From Shewanella eurypsychrophilus (GTDB taxonomy: Bacteria; Pseudomonadota; Gammaproteobacteria; Enterobacterales; Shewanellaceae), in contig NZ_CP045503.2 in assembly GCF_007004545.3 (NCBI RefSeq), forward strand, positions 62,001 through 126,000: a stretch of 64,000 nucleotides of DNA, written 5' to 3'. The notes beneath the pieces are model-generated. The model saw only the letters and a list, made by a program, of their open reading frames with translations. It did not search any database and had not been told where the DNA came from. Positions 45,020 through 55,702 of the stretch are shown here, one piece after another (within the stretch, counting starts at the first letter, position 1; each line of letters begins with the position of its first letter). Made by a program: the position numbers and the translations under genes.

Positions 45020-45640
45020 TTACTTAAGGCTTGATATATATTTAGATAATGCCTCTATGTCATCACTATTAAGCTTGTTAGCAATGTCTTGCATCATACC
45101 GTTCAAGTCGTTGTTACGATTTGTATCGCTAAACTTGTTCAGTTGAATTTTGAGGTAGTTTGCATGTTGGCCAGCAATTGCTGGGAAGCCTGCAAGCTCC
45201 ATCCCTTTACCTTCAGGGCCGTGACATGCGATACAGGCAGTGATGCCGCGAGTCATGTCTCCGCCTTTGTAGAGTTGCTCTCCTAAGGCTGGAATATCTT
45301 TTACTTCAGCTACAGTTTGAGCTTGTGAAGAGTAGTAAGCAGCAACATTTTCAATATCTTGGTCGCTAAGCATTACTGCCATACCGCCCATAATTGGATC
45401 GTTACGACCTTCTTTACCACCTGTTTTAGCCGCGCTACGAAAATCATGTAGCTGCTTGATTAGGTAAGTTGCTTGCTGACCCGCAAGCTTTGGGTACATG
45501 TCTATCATGCTGTTACCATCAACACCGTGACAGGCAGAACAAACAATTGCTTTAGTTTTTCCCGCTTCAGCATCACCTTCAGCCATTGCTGGAGAAGAGA
45601 TTGAGGCTAATACTGATAGCGCAAGAGCTAACTTTTTCAT
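45020..45640 (-). CDS. Cytochrome c4, diheme
   Basis: The protein has 206 residues from the ATG at 45640, giving the signal peptide KKLALALSVLASISSPAMA; an upstream extension is not credible. Two heme-binding sites are CSACH and CIACH, each in one of two similar domains (YPKLAGQQATYLIKQL and FPAIAGQHANYLKIQL). It is a periplasmic electron carrier feeding terminal oxidases or reductases. Confidence 0.95.
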   Translation of the reverse strand: MKKLALALSVLASISSPAMAEGDAEAGKTKAIVCSACHGVDGNSMIDMYPKLAGQQATYLIKQLHDFRSAAKTGGKEGRNDPIMGGMAVMLSDQDIENVAAYYSSQAQTVAEVKDIPALGEQLYKGGDMTRGITACIACHGPEGKGMELAGFPAIAGQHANYLKIQLNKFSDTNRNNDLNGMMQDIANKLNSDDIEALSKYISSLK

Positions 45641-45809
45641 GGCGTTCCAACTTATTGTTAAATTTTTTTGTCCTGAGCTTACTAGCTGAGCCCGCAAGCG
45701 TGATAAAATGTAACTTATGTGATCGGGGTAATATTTTACACGAAATTGTGAAAATGTAAGCAACTCTTCGATATTTATAGTGCAAAACCTAATATTTTTG
45801 GAGTGAGTA

Positions 45810-46490
45810 GTGACTGAATCTCGTATTGATTTTCGTAAAGCTAAGTTTTTAATCAGTGCCCCGGATATCGCGCATCTAGATGAATACCTACCTGGTGATG
45901 CTGGTATCGAAATCGCCTTTGCCGGTCGTTCAAATGCAGGTAAGTCGAGTGCGTTGAACGTACTTACTGATCAGAAAAGCCTAGCTAGGACAAGTAAAAC
46001 CCCAGGAAGAACGCAATTAATTAACGTTTTTGAACTCGATGAGCATCGTCGCTTAGTCGATTTACCGGGTTATGGTTTTGCCCAAGTGCCGTTAGCCTTG
46101 AAGAAAAAATGGCAACAGGCAATCGGCGAGTACTTCCAGGAACGTAAGTGTTTAGGCGGTATGGTTGTTCTAATGGATATTAGACATCCACTGAAAGATC
46201 TTGATATGCAGATGATCGAATGGGCTATAGATAGTGACATTCCGGTACTAGCGTTACTCACTAAAGCTGACAAGATGAAGCAAAGTGAGCGCATGAAGAT
46301 GGTCAACGAAGTCAGAAAACACCTTGGTGAGTTTGATGGTCGAGTCAAAGTCGAGCCATTTTCATCACTTAAAGGTATTGGTAAGGCAAAGGTGTTGGGT
46401 ATTTTAAATGATTGGTGCCATCCGCAATGGTTAGTTGATGCGTTAGCTGAAGAAGCCGCTAGTGAGGAAGGAGATTTAAGCCAAACCTGA
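45810..46490 (+). CDS. engB: Ribosome-assembly GTPase EngB (YihA/YsxC)
   Basis: The protein has 226 residues from a GTG at 45810 with GGAG upstream. G1 is [10 protein letters not shown]3 is VDLPGYGFA and G4 is LLTKADK. It acts late in large-subunit assembly. Convergent with spf-polA, as in E. coli. Confidence 0.96.
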   Translation: MTESRIDFRKAKFLISAPDIAHLDEYLPGDAGIEIAFAGRSNAGKSSALNVLTDQKSLARTSKTPGRTQLINVFELDEHRRLVDLPGYGFAQVPLALKKKWQQAIGEYFQERKCLGGMVVLMDIRHPLKDLDMQMIEWAIDSDIPVLALLTKADKMKQSERMKMVNEVRKHLGEFDGRVKVEPFSSLKGIGKAKVLGILNDWCHPQWLVDALAEEAASEEGDLSQT

Positions 46491-46512
46491 ATAGCTTAAG
46501 CCACGCACAAAA

Positions 46513-46551
46513 ATGACGTCTTCCATATCTAATATGTGAGGCGTTTTTTTT
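46513..46551 (+). terminator. Probable terminator of engB
   Basis: An imperfect stem (ACGTCTTCCATAT with ATATGTGAGGCGT, including G-T pairs) is followed by eight T. Confidence 0.6.
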
Positions 46552-46596
46552 GAGTTATTCTCGAAGATGTATGGAATAGCTTGTTGAAATTAAGAT

Positions 46597-46626
46597 AAAA
46601 AAATAGCCGACGGAATAACCATCGGC
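46597..46626 (-). terminator. Orphan minus-strand terminator between spf and engB
   Basis: On the minus strand GCCGATGG, TTATT and CCGTCGGC are followed by TATTTTTTT. It lies about 140 bases beyond the Spot 42 terminator, with a second stem (TTAGCT..AGCTAA) just before it. It is either a backup for spf or the end of another small RNA. Confidence 0.7.
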
Positions 46627-46764
46627 CCAATTAGCTCTTTTGGGGAGAAGCTAAATTCAACAAGACTCAAGTGCCATCCAGTTAGACTCGATGACTCTCA
46701 ATAACGACAGCATACCGTGAATTTTAATTTAATTAAAGTAAATACTCTAAAATAAATTTTAGAC

Positions 46765-46876
46765 GAAAAAAAGCCCCAGCAACTTACATTGCTGAGGCGC
46801 CATAATTTGGCTATTCACTTAAACAGTGAATTTAAAAAGGTTTGAAAGATAGAACATCTTAACCTCTGTACCCTAC
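46765..46876 (-). ncRNA. spf: Spot 42 regulatory RNA
   Basis: The minus strand begins GTAGGGTACAGAGGTTAAGA and continues TGTTCTATCTTTCA, almost the same as E. coli Spot 42. It ends with the stem GCCTCAGCAA / TTGCTGGGGC and seven T; length about 112. It lies downstream of polA on the same strand, as in E. coli. Spot 42 is an Hfq-dependent regulator of carbon metabolism genes. Confidence 0.97.
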
Positions 46877-46912
46877 GCCGAGAATAATACGCCATTGACC
46901 GTAATTTGGGAA
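46877..46912 (-). promoter_or_regulatory. Promoter of spf
   Basis: TATTAT (46884-46889, minus strand) sits at -13 to -8 relative to the Spot 42 5' end, an ideal -10 element. The -35 is poorly matched, as expected for a regulated promoter. Confidence 0.7.
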
Positions 46913-46939
46913 ACTGTTTTTTATAAAAGACGGCAATAT

Positions 46940-46955
46940 TGTGATGTAGATCTAA
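46940..46955. promoter_or_regulatory. Candidate CRP half-site upstream of spf
   Basis: On the plus strand TGTGATGTAGATCTAA has a perfect TGTGA half and a weak second half, about 70 bases before the Spot 42 start. CRP controls spf in E. coli. The remaining gene-free sequence to 47231 shows only a weak inverted repeat (AAATGTTG / CAACATTT at 46970 and 46994). Confidence 0.4.
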
Positions 46956-47231
46956 AGATTTAGTGTTCTAAATGTTGATTTATGATCGTAAACCAACATT
47001 TATTTGACTGTAAAAGAATCACTTAGGTGTTAAAGAGTACAAAGTCAGCATTTAGTGATCTTTTATCTACATTTAGAGTATTTACTTGAGTGAGCTGGGT
47101 GGTTTCACTGCTTTCTTAGTTGGGCTCTCATCTCATATTATTGATCTTGGAGTTTCGGTTGCCTACTTCTGTATTGAATGAGGCCGCCAAAAATAACTCT
47201 GAACTGACCATTTTCTTTTACTGATTGATAT

Positions 47232-47261
47232 AAAAAAGCCTTCGATTATCTCGAAGGCTTT
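47232..47261 (-). terminator. Intrinsic terminator of polA
   Basis: On the minus strand AAAGCCTTCGA, a short loop and TCGAAGGCTTT are followed by T's, 28 bases after the polA stop. Confidence 0.93.
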
Positions 47262-47289
47262 TAGTGAAATTTAATGACTGGCAAAGGTC

Positions 47290-50040
47290 CTAATGGGCTT
47301 GTTCCCAGTTATCTCCAATACCGCCTTCTGCAAGTAAATTGACATCTAAGCTGACGGCATCGGCCATGAGTTGGCAAACCTTCTCTTGCATCATTTCAGC
47401 CTTATCGATATCGACCTCGAATACCAGTTCATCGTGAACTTGCATGATCATGATTATTTCGCCATTTGTTTCAGCTTCAATCCAATTGGCTATGTTAATC
47501 ATGGCCTTCTTGATGATGTCAGCGGCAGTGCCTTGCATTGGCGCGTTAATCGCCGCCCGTTCAGCTGCCTGACGTCTCATGGCATTCCTGTCTTTAATGG
47601 CTGGTAGATAGAGTCGGCGGCCGTAAAGGGTTGTCACATAGCCAAGATCGGCTGCTTCGGCGCGGGTCTCTTCCATGTACTTAAGCACACCGGGATAGCG
47701 CTTAAAGTAAGTGTCTATATACTTTTGAGCCTCTGCACGAGGGATATCTAACTGCTTAGCAAGCCCAAATGCCGACATGCCATAAATTAGGCCAAAGTTT
47801 ACAGCCTTAGCGCGACGTCTCTGCTCTGTGGTGACTTCGCTGAAATCAACACCAAAGACTTCTGCTGCGGTCGCTTTATGAATATCCTTGCCTTGGGCAA
47901 ACGCCGTCAGTAAGCCTTTATCTTGAGAAAGGTGGGCCATGATACGAAGCTCAATTTGTGAGTAATCCGCTGCTAATACCTTTTTGCCTTCTTGGGCAAT
48001 AAAGGCGTGGCGAATTCTGCGACCTTCCTCTGTACGGATCGGAATATTTTGTAAGTTTGGTTCACTCGATGACAGTCTTCCGGTTGCCGTATTCGCCTGA
48101 TGATAGCTAGTATGAACTCGACCACTCTGGGCATTGACCATTAACGGAAGCTTATCGGTATAGGTACTCTTTAGCTTAGCTAAGCTTCTGTGCTGGAGTA
48201 TAATCTTAGGCAGTGGGTAGTCTAACGCTAATTCAACTAATACTTCTTCTGCAGTTGAAGGTGCACCTTTAGGCGTCTTCTTGATGATAGGGTAGCCTAA
48301 CTTTTCAAAAAACAGTGCCTGCAGCTGTTTAGGTGAGCTTAAGTTAAATTTTTCACCTGCTATTTCGTAAGCTTTTTGCTCTAACTCATCTATGGTTCGG
48401 GCGAGTTCTTCACTCTGCTGCCCTAGCATCATGCTATCGATCAATACACCTTGTCGTTCAATATCAGACAGTACTTGAATGAGTGGCAGCTCAATTTCGG
48501 TAAACACAGAGGCTAGCTCTGGTTCCTTTTCGAGTCTTGCCCATAAGTGTTGATGTAATCTTAGTGTTATATCGGCATCTTCTGCGGCGTAGGGAGCCGC
48601 TGTTTCCAGATCAATTTGATTGAAAGTGAGCTGTTTGACACCTTTCCCGGCAATTTCTTCGAAGCTAATATTCTTATGGCCGAGATACTTAAGAGCTAAG
48701 TCATCCATATTGTGCTTAGTGGCCACAGAGTTGAATACATAGGACTCGAGCATAGTATCGAACGCAATACCTTGGAGCTTTATGCCGACATTGGCAAAGA
48801 TACTGATATCGTACTTTAGATTCTGGCCGACCTTTTTAAGTTCTGCATCTTCCAGTAAGGGTTTGAGTTTCGCTAAGGCTTCAGCCTGATCAAGCTGCTC
48901 TGGCGCATCTAGATAGTCGTGTCCTAATGGAAGGTAGGCAGCTTTTCCTGCTTCTACTGCGAAGGAGATACCAACCAACTTTGCATCCATGTAATTGAGG
49001 CTCGTTGTCTCGGTATCTATGGCTATAAGCTCGGCACTTTTAAGTATATCTATCCAGGCATCTAACTCTTCATGAGTTAATATCGTGGCGTATTCAGTTT
49101 GAATATCTTGCTTGATGACTTCTTCGTCAGTGTCAGCGTTCTTGCTTGAGCCTGTTTTGTTGTCGAGGATTTCGGCTAACCAACGTTTAAACTCCATTTC
49201 ACCGAAGCATTTAATTAATTCATCTTTATCTGCAGGAGTAATATTGAGGTCTTGCCAGTTTTGTTCTAGCTCAACGTCCAATTTAATGGTTGCTAACTCA
49301 TACGAAAGTTTGAGTAATTCACCATGTTCGGCAAGCTTAGCCGGCATGGTTTTAGAGCCTCTAAAGCCGAGTTCGGGCATTTTTTCAGGATTAGCCAGAA
49401 TCTTCTCTACGCTACCGGCCCCCGTCAGCATTGCTACTGCAGTTTTTTCTCCGACCCCAGGAAGGCCTGGAATATTATCGGATTTATCTCCCTGCAATGC
49501 TAAGAAATCAATGATAAGTTCAGGGCCAACACCAAACTTCACTTTGACCTCTTCAGGCCCCATTATGGTATTGGTCATTGTGTTGATAAGGGTGACATTT
49601 TCATCGACTAGCTGTGCCATATCTTTATCGCCAGTGCTGATAAGAACGGCTCTGCCTTCTTTGCTCGCTTGGGTTGATATGGTGCCGATGACATCATCGG
49701 CTTCAACACCAGGGATACAAACTAGTGGTAACCCCATAGCCCGGATAATCTGATGCAGTGGCGCTATCTGAGTGCGAAGGTCATCAGGCATTGGCGGTCG
49801 ATTAGCCTTATAATCTTCGTACATGTCGTTACGGAAGGTTTTGCCTTTTGCATCGAAAACAACCGCCATTTGGCTAGGCTCATATTGGTTAAGCAAGCTA
49901 CGTAGCATATTAATGACGCCATAGACTGCACCCGTGGCTTCGCCTTTAGAGTTAGTGAGATGAGGAGGAGAATAATAGGCACGATAAAGGTATGAGGAAC
50001 CATCTACTAGAACTAAAGGGTTTTCGGCAATTTTTGGCAT
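47290..50040 (-). CDS. polA: DNA polymerase I
   Basis: The protein has 916 residues. The N-terminal 5'-3' exonuclease has [26 protein letters not shown] and [10 protein letters not shown]. The 3'-5' proofreading domain is intact ([14 protein letters not shown]). The polymerase motifs are [31 protein letters not shown] and [11 protein letters not shown]. It removes RNA primers and fills repair gaps. Confidence 0.98.
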   Translation of the reverse strand: MPKIAENPLVLVDGSSYLYRAYYSPPHLTNSKGEATGAVYGVINMLRSLLNQYEPSQMAVVFDAKGKTFRNDMYEDYKANRPPMPDDLRTQIAPLHQIIRAMGLPLVCIPGVEADDVIGTISTQASKEGRAVLISTGDKDMAQLVDENVTLINTMTNTIMGPEEVKVKFGVGPELIIDFLALQGDKSDNIPGLPGVGEKTAVAMLTGAGSVEKILANPEKMPELGFRGSKTMPAKLAEHGELLKLSYELATIKLDVELEQNWQDLNITPADKDELIKCFGEMEFKRWLAEILDNKTGSSKNADTDEEVIKQDIQTEYATILTHEELDAWIDILKSAELIAIDTETTSLNYMDAKLVGISFAVEAGKAAYLPLGHDYLDAPEQLDQAEALAKLKPLLEDAELKKVGQNLKYDISIFANVGIKLQGIAFDTMLESYVFNSVATKHNMDDLALKYLGHKNISFEEIAGKGVKQLTFNQIDLETAAPYAAEDADITLRLHQHLWARLEKEPELASVFTEIELPLIQVLSDIERQGVLIDSMMLGQQSEELARTIDELEQKAYEIAGEKFNLSSPKQLQALFFEKLGYPIIKKTPKGAPSTAEEVLVELALDYPLPKIILQHRSLAKLKSTYTDKLPLMVNAQSGRVHTSYHQANTATGRLSSSEPNLQNIPIRTEEGRRIRHAFIAQEGKKVLAADYSQIELRIMAHLSQDKGLLTAFAQGKDIHKATAAEVFGVDFSEVTTEQRRRAKAVNFGLIYGMSAFGLAKQLDIPRAEAQKYIDTYFKRYPGVLKYMEETRAEAADLGYVTTLYGRRLYLPAIKDRNAMRRQAAERAAINAPMQGTAADIIKKAMINIANWIEAETNGEIIMIMQVHDELVFEVDIDKAEMMQEKVCQLMADAVSLDVNLLAEGGIGDNWEQAH

Positions 50041-50149
50041 AATATTAGTATTCGATGTCGGTTTAGAGGGTGATTTTGAGTGTGTTTTCGAGCTTGATGC
50101 TAGGATGCCACATAAGCAAGATTTCAGCCACGCATAATAACTCTCAGCC

Positions 50150-50158
50150 TGTGGATAA
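50150..50158 (-). promoter_or_regulatory. DnaA-box match upstream of polA
   Basis: TTATCCACA on the minus strand is an exact DnaA box, about 110 bases before polA. One exact 9-base match is not surprising in 64 kb, so its role is open. The rest of the 410-base gap between polA and elbB shows no gene. Confidence 0.4.
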
Positions 50159-50452
50159 GTCTGTGAGTTAAAAGATTACTTCTAAGGGGGTAATAGCAAT
50201 GCGTTTAGAACTCCATGTCCATAACGTACTGATTTAAAGCTGAAATATAAAAAAGTGTGAACTAGATATAAGTTTCTTGAAATTCATTCAAAATTGTGGA
50301 CTTAATTATTTTCTTATTGTTACCGACTTAGCTCTTGGCTAAATAATAAGCGCCTGATAAAGTCGATGCACTAACTTAGCACGAAAAATAATCGAATCAA
50401 GCTGTTTGTTGGTATCTTGTTAAAACAAAATAATATATGGAGACCGTTTTTA

Positions 50453-51106
50453 ATGAAAAAAATTGCAGTTTTGCTGAGCGGATCGGGTGTATTTGACGGT
50501 AGTGAGATCCACGAGTCGGTTTTAACACTACTGGCGCTTTCAAAATTGGAAGTGGAATATCAGTGTTTCGCGCCCAATATTGAGCAGATGCATGTGGTTA
50601 ATCACTTAACTGGTGAGGTTGAGTCGGGTGAGAGTAGGAATGTTTTAGTGGAGTCTGCTCGTATTGCCCGTGGGGAAATTTTACCAACTGACGCCTTATT
50701 GATAGAGGAGTTTGATGCCTTAATCATTCCTGGTGGTTTTGGTGCAGCCAAGAATTTATGCAATTTTGCTACTAATGGTAGCGATTGCGAGATCTCACCA
50801 TTGGTTTCTGAATTTGTGGCAGAGTTTGCAACAACGAATAAGCCTGTAGGTTTCATCTGTATCGCACCGATAATGATCCCACGTCTGTATGGTGAGGGAG
50901 TTATAGCGACGATAGGTAATGATAGTGAAACTGCCCAAGCATTTAATCTAATGGGTGGCTGTCATCAAGATGCCATAGTGGAGGACATTGTGGTGGATGA
51001 AAAAAATAAGATTGTGAGCACACCTGCGTACATGCTGGCCGGGAATATTGCCGAAGCGAGTATTGGGATAGAGAAGTTGGTGAAGAAAGTGGTGGAGATG
51101 GTATAA
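50453..51106 (+). CDS. elbB: DJ-1/PfpI family protein ElbB
   Basis: The protein has 217 residues from the ATG at 50453 (GGAGA upstream), equal to E. coli ElbB. The glutamine-amidotransferase-like fold shows LLSGSGVFDGSEIHESV, ALIIPGGFGAAKNL and GFICIAPIMIP with the nucleophile-elbow Cys. ElbB is linked to glyoxalase-like activity and isoprenoid metabolism; the physiological role is uncertain. Confidence 0.95.
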   Translation: MKKIAVLLSGSGVFDGSEIHESVLTLLALSKLEVEYQCFAPNIEQMHVVNHLTGEVESGESRNVLVESARIARGEILPTDALLIEEFDALIIPGGFGAAKNLCNFATNGSDCEISPLVSEFVAEFATTNKPVGFICIAPIMIPRLYGEGVIATIGNDSETAQAFNLMGGCHQDAIVEDIVVDEKNKIVSTPAYMLAGNIAEASIGIEKLVKKVVEMV

Positions 51107-51110
51107 GGCT

Positions 51111-51140
51111 CTAGATCCTAGGAACTAGAACCTAGGATCT
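51111..51140. repeat. CTAG-rich hairpin between elbB and glpG
   Basis: AGATCCTAGG (51113-51122) pairs with CCTAGGATCT (51131-51140) around an 8-base loop. Four CTAG sites fall in about 25 bases, although CTAG is usually rare in bacteria. No T run follows. Confidence 0.5.
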
Positions 51141-51141
51141 G

Positions 51142-51981
51142 CTAACGGTTTATTCTTTTACTGTCAATCATGCCTTGTGCCAGCCCAACGAGTAAGCCAC
51201 CGACATGAGCACCATTGGCTATCGATAGCCCAAACATATCGGTAAAACCAAATACTAGCCAAAGTAACATGAAGCCCATATAAGCAGGCGGTAAACCTAT
51301 TCCGAGCTCGGGGCGCTTAGTGCCTATGATCCAAGTGTAACCAACAACAGCATAGACGACACCGGATAAGCCGCCGAACTGAGGGCCGGCGACAAAGTAC
51401 TGTAAGATATTAGGTAAGGTTCCTGCTACTAGTAATAGAGTCAGTAAGGGGGTTAAACCTATTTTATTTTCAATTTTTCCGCCCAGATACCACCACCATA
51501 ACAAGTTAAAAATAATATGCATTGCGGAAAAATGAAGTAGGCTGGGGGTGAAAAGACGCCAAAAATCGCTGAGTCCTGAGCCTGGAACTGCATTGAAAAA
51601 CGATAGGTATTGGTAAATAGGATCGGCAAAGCCTAAGTTAAAGCCAGCAAAAATAGCGATACATAGAGCCATAATGCCTAAGGTTAAAGGGCCAGCACCT
51701 GTGATAAATTGACTAAAGAGTTGCAGTACTGGTGCGCCGTAGTCGAGCTTTAGATTACTATCACCATTATCCCATGAGGCTTGTAGGTATTTAGGATCAT
51801 GAGGGTTTTGAATAAAGTGCTCAAACTCTTGGCTGGCCTTTAGACTATTATAATCATGCATTACAACAATACTGACACCTTGTTCTGCAGGCATGATCTT
51901 ACAATCTATGTTCTGACCTTTTAGATAATCGATCAATGCCTGAGCGGCACGGTTATTGGGTAATTTACCTATTTCAATCAT
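51142..51981 (-). CDS. glpG: Rhomboid intramembrane protease GlpG
   Basis: The protein has 279 residues. A small N-terminal cytoplasmic domain is followed by six membrane helices. The catalytic Ser is in GGLSGVVYAV (about residue 205) and the His in NGAHVGGLLVG (about 257), matching E. coli Ser201/His254. It is paired with glpE. Confidence 0.96.
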   Translation of the reverse strand: MIEIGKLPNNRAAQALIDYLKGQNIDCKIMPAEQGVSIVVMHDYNSLKASQEFEHFIQNPHDPKYLQASWDNGDSNLKLDYGAPVLQLFSQFITGAGPLTLGIMALCIAIFAGFNLGFADPIYQYLSFFNAVPGSGLSDFWRLFTPSLLHFSAMHIIFNLLWWWYLGGKIENKIGLTPLLTLLLVAGTLPNILQYFVAGPQFGGLSGVVYAVVGYTWIIGTKRPELGIGLPPAYMGFMLLWLVFGFTDMFGLSIANGAHVGGLLVGLAQGMIDSKRINR

Positions 51982-52019
51982 CGAGCATCCTCAATAACTT
52001 ATCTAATTTTTATAGAGGC

Positions 52020-52328
52020 TCAGGCGTGGGCTTCACGCCAAGCTTGATAGCCGCCATCTAGGCTATACACATCATCGAAACCTTGTTCGACTAAATACTG
52101 TGCAGCGCCTTGGCTGCTTATGCCGTGATAGCAAACAACAATAAGTGGTTTATCCATATCAGCATCAGCAATGAAATCAGCGAGATTTTCATTGTTAATA
52201 TTGATTGAAGCTTTGATATGACCCGCTTGGAAGCTGGCAGCATCGCGTATATCTGCGATCTGAATATCAGGATCACTTTCTACTAATTGGATGAGTTGAT
52301 TAACACTAAAGTGTTGGAAGTTAGACAT
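52020..52328 (-). CDS. glpE: Thiosulfate sulfurtransferase GlpE
   Basis: The protein has 102 residues, a single rhodanese domain. The active Cys is in [16 protein letters not shown] (about residue 66); [13 protein letters not shown] is the other rhodanese mark. It lies 38 bases before glpG. Confidence 0.95.
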   Translation of the reverse strand: MSNFQHFSVNQLIQLVESDPDIQIADIRDAASFQAGHIKASININNENLADFIADADMDKPLIVVCYHGISSQGAAQYLVEQGFDDVYSLDGGYQAWREAHA

Positions 52329-52372
52329 AGAAGCTTACTGCTAAAAATTGGGTACTCAATAGATTGTGCGAT

Positions 52373-52398
52373 AAGGGGCTACAATAGTACAGCCCCTT
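52373..52398. terminator. Hairpin after tdh, probable weak terminator
   Basis: AAGGGGCT and AGCCCCTT form a perfect 8-base stem with a 10-base loop in the gap after tdh. No clear T run follows on either strand. Confidence 0.45.
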
Positions 52399-52426
52399 AG
52401 AACACAATCATCACGCAGAGGGTAAA

Positions 52427-53452
52427 TTAATCCCAGTTTAAGATCACTTTACCTGACTGACCTGAGCGCATGGCATCGAAGCCTTGCTGGAAGTCATCGA
52501 TCTTATAATGGTGAGTGATGATAGGGGAAATATCTAATCCTGATTGAATCAAGCTTGCCATCTTGTACCAGGTCTCGAACATCTCACGACCATAGATACC
52601 TTTAATGATCAGCCCTTTAAAGATTATTTTGCTCCAGTCGATGGCCATATTGTCACCAGGAATACCTAGCATGGCAATTTTTCCACCATGATTCATGGTA
52701 TCTAGCATAGAGTGGAAGGCGCTAGGAACGCCTGACATCTCAAGACCTACATCAAACCCTTCGGTCATGCCGAGTTCATTCATGACATCTTCAAGGCTTT
52801 CTTTTGCGACATTGACTGCGCGTGTAGCCCCCATCTTCTCAGCAAGTTCGAGTCTATATTCGTTGACGTCGGTGATCACTACATGGCGAGCACCCACATG
52901 ACGACATACAGCAGCAGCCATAATTCCAATTGGACCCGCACCTGTGATTAGTACATCTTCACCGACTAGGTCAAAAGAAAGTGCAGTGTGCACTGCATTG
53001 CCGAACGGGTCGAAGATAGAAGCTAGATCATCAGAAATATCATCAGGGATCTTAAAAGCATTAAATGCCGGGATGACAAGATACTCTGCAAATGCACCAT
53101 CTCGGTTAACGCCCACACCTGAAGTATTACGACAAAGATGCGTGCGACCACCACGACAGTTACGACAGTGACCACAGGTAATATGGCCTTCACCAGATAC
53201 ACGGTCGCCTATAGTAAAGCCACGGACTTCCTGACCCATATCGACGACTTCACCGACATATTCATGCCCTACAACCATAGGAACTGGAATGGTATTTTGC
53301 GACCAGGTATCCCAGTTATAAATATGGACATCGGTGCCACAAATTGCCGTCTTGCGGATCTTGATTAGCAGGTCGTTATGGCCAACTTCTGGTTTAGGTG
53401 CATCCACCATCCAGATACCTTCTTCAGGCTTCAACTTACTTAACGCTTTCAT
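52427..53452 (-). CDS. tdh: L-threonine 3-dehydrogenase
   Basis: The protein has 341 residues, the E. coli Tdh length. The catalytic zinc site includes CGTDVHIY and GHEYVGEV; the structural zinc lobe is [15 protein letters not shown]. The NAD fold has [20 protein letters not shown]. It oxidises threonine to 2-amino-3-ketobutyrate, used by Kbl. Confidence 0.97.
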   Translation of the reverse strand: MKALSKLKPEEGIWMVDAPKPEVGHNDLLIKIRKTAICGTDVHIYNWDTWSQNTIPVPMVVGHEYVGEVVDMGQEVRGFTIGDRVSGEGHITCGHCRNCRGGRTHLCRNTSGVGVNRDGAFAEYLVIPAFNAFKIPDDISDDLASIFDPFGNAVHTALSFDLVGEDVLITGAGPIGIMAAAVCRHVGARHVVITDVNEYRLELAEKMGATRAVNVAKESLEDVMNELGMTEGFDVGLEMSGVPSAFHSMLDTMNHGGKIAMLGIPGDNMAIDWSKIIFKGLIIKGIYGREMFETWYKMASLIQSGLDISPIITHHYKIDDFQQGFDAMRSGQSGKVILNWD

Positions 53453-53547
53453 TTGGTAACCTTAATTTCTCTGGTATGAAACTAAGTAATCCAATTAGTT
53501 CAAAACTAGGCTTTGGATTACTTATCGCTTCAGGCTATAACTGGTCG

Positions 53548-54741
53548 TTAAATGATACCCATCTCTTTTGCGATACGGGTGAATGACTCGATAGCTATAT
53601 CTAATTGTTTTTTGGTGTGAGCGGCCGACATCTGAGTACGGATACGCGCCTGACCTTTTGGCACTACAGGGAAGGAGAAACCAACCACATAGATGTTTTC
53701 TTCTAGTAGACGGTTAGCAAAGTCGCCAGCTATCTTAGCGTCGCCTATCATCACAGGTATGATGGCGTGATCGGCACCGCCTAATGTAAAGCCAGCTTGA
53801 GTCATTTGCTCGCGGAAGTAACGGCTATTTTCCCAAACCGCTTCACGTAGTGCTTGACCCGATTTCAGCATCTCAAGTACATGAATTGAAGCCGTGACAA
53901 TTGAAGGCGCCAATGAGTTAGAGAACAAGTATGGGCGTGAGCGTTGGCGTAACCAGTCGACAACTTCTTTCTTTGCTGATGTGAAACCGCCAGATGCCCC
54001 GCCGAGTGCCTTGCCTAAAGTGCCTGTGATTATGTCTACACGATCCATCACTTCACAGTATTCATGGGTTCCACGGCCATTTTGACCGATGAAGCCTACT
54101 GCGTGAGAGTCGTCGACCATGACGAGTGCGCCGTATTGGTCGGCAAGATCACACACACCTTTGAGGTTGGCGATAACACCGTCCATAGAGAACACACCAT
54201 CGGTAGCGATCATGATGTTGCGTGCACCCGCTTCTTTAGCTGCTTTAAGCTGCTCTTCGAGAGCAGTCATATCATTGTTGGCATAACGGAAGCGCATCGC
54301 TTTACATAAACGTACACCATCGATGATGGATGCATGGTTTAACGCGTCAGAGATGATAGCGTCTTCTTTGCTAAGTAAGGTTTCGAACAGACCCGCATTG
54401 GCATCGAAACATGAAGAGTAAAGTATGGTGTCTTCCATACCTAAAAACTCGCTAAGACTAGATTCAAGTTGCTTGTGAATATCTTGGGTACCGCAGATAA
54501 ATCTAACTGACGCCATACCGAAGCCATGATCGTTTAAACCGCCTTGAGCTGCCTTGATAAGCTCAGGATTATTAGCTAGGCCCAGGTAGTTGTTGGCACA
54601 AAAGTTCATCACTTCTTTACCGTTGACTTGAATTTCAGTTTGCTGAGGCGAGACGATGATGCGCTCACTCTTATATAAGCCTTCGGCTTTAACTTCAGCA
54701 ATTTGTTGATTGATCTGGTCGTAGAATGAGGTCGTTGCCAC
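53548..54741 (-). CDS. kbl: 2-amino-3-ketobutyrate CoA ligase (glycine C-acetyltransferase)
   Basis: The protein has 397 residues. [19 protein letters not shown] and the PLP-binding Lys in [14 protein letters not shown] (about residue 244) mark the family. It cleaves 2-amino-3-ketobutyrate to glycine and acetyl-CoA. It is upstream of tdh on the same strand (95-base gap). The 298-base gap upstream shows no gene. Confidence 0.97.
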   Translation of the reverse strand: MATTSFYDQINQQIAEVKAEGLYKSERIIVSPQQTEIQVNGKEVMNFCANNYLGLANNPELIKAAQGGLNDHGFGMASVRFICGTQDIHKQLESSLSEFLGMEDTILYSSCFDANAGLFETLLSKEDAIISDALNHASIIDGVRLCKAMRFRYANNDMTALEEQLKAAKEAGARNIMIATDGVFSMDGVIANLKGVCDLADQYGALVMVDDSHAVGFIGQNGRGTHEYCEVMDRVDIITGTLGKALGGASGGFTSAKKEVVDWLRQRSRPYLFSNSLAPSIVTASIHVLEMLKSGQALREAVWENSRYFREQMTQAGFTLGGADHAIIPVMIGDAKIAGDFANRLLEENIYVVGFSFPVVPKGQARIRTQMSAAHTKKQLDIAIESFTRIAKEMGII

Positions 54742-54993
54742 CTGAATTCTCCTTAATTAGCATTATTTTGAGTATTGGAGTGGCGGCATTTTAACCTTAA
54801 ACTTCTCCGCCCTACAGCCTTTTTTTTATCAGTAATAGCTATATGAATTAGTTTAGGGCTAGAGTGGTTTTCACATAAATAAAACTAATCAATAACAAGC
54901 AGGGTGGTTTGTTGTTGATTAACTTCTATAGAGCTTGATTGTAGAAGGTATTTACGTTTGCTGGAGGTGAGAATATTTAACACTTTAAAGCAA

Positions 54994-55023
54994 ACTATCG
55001 CCTTTTAGGATACCGGCGATAGT
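54994..55023 (-). terminator. Probable terminator of the TetR gene
   Basis: On the minus strand ACTATCGCC, 12 bases and GGCGATAGT form a perfect 9-base stem followed by a short T-rich stretch, 17 bases after the TetR stop. Confidence 0.5.
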
Positions 55024-55039
55024 AGCTGTCGCATGTAAT

Positions 55040-55702
55040 TTAAGCGGTTAGTTCGTTCGGCGATGTGGCTAATTCTTTATAGTGCAGCTCTAAACGTTCA
55101 AATGTTGCTCTAGAAGTTGCTGTCGAATAAGCTTTAGAAAGCATTAAGATACGTAGAAGGCCTTCATAGAGCGAGCATTTGGTTATCTTGATATCAGGTG
55201 AGTGGGTCTGTTTATAGCTTATCCAGAAACAAACAATCATCCTGATTGTTTCGGCAAGAGGGGGGATTTCGTCTTGTTCTATCTCTATCACACCGTCTTG
55301 GTTGAGTTTCATTAATATCTGATTACAGCGATTGAGAACTTGCTGCTGGGTATTGAGATAATGGGCTTTCAGCTCTTCATCACGAGTGAGTATGTCCGTG
55401 AGATTAGCGTACATAAACCTAAATTCCCACATGGCATAAAATATGGCATCAAAATAACCGATTAATAGATCGATATTGACGGGTTCGCCTTCATAAGGAT
55501 GGAAACTGGCTTCTAAGTGGCTCTCATAAAGAGAGAAGATAGATCGTATGATGTCTTCTTTATTACGGAAATGGTAATAAAGATTACCCGGACTTATCCC
55601 CAGATGTGCTGCGATATGATTAGTAGTGATAGTCCTTTCACCATGCTGGTTAAACAGCTCCAAGCTGGCATGAATAATTTTATCGCGGGTTTTCATCTTC
55701 AT
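55040..55702 (-). CDS. TetR-family transcriptional regulator
   Basis: The protein has 220 residues. The N-terminal helix-turn-helix is typical: TITTNHIAAHLGISPGNLYY then HFRNKEDIIRSIF. The C-terminal domain matches TetR_C-type ligand domains (AMWEFRFMYANLTDIL). The target is not evident; it is divergent from waaA, and I found no clear operator palindrome. The 330-base gap has only a small stem (ATGAC..GTCAT). Confidence 0.9.
   Translation of the reverse strand: MKMKTRDKIIHASLELFNQHGERTITTNHIAAHLGISPGNLYYHFRNKEDIIRSIFSLYESHLEASFHPYEGEPVNIDLLIGYFDAIFYAMWEFRFMYANLTDILTRDEELKAHYLNTQQQVLNRCNQILMKLNQDGVIEIEQDEIPPLAETIRMIVCFWISYKQTHSPDIKITKCSLYEGLLRILMLSKAYSTATSRATFERLELHYKELATSPNELTA

Noticed and set aside
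49112-49753. 213-codon plus-strand frame opposite polA
   Set aside because: Antisense shadow of an intact, well-conserved polA; no ribosome site or domain.
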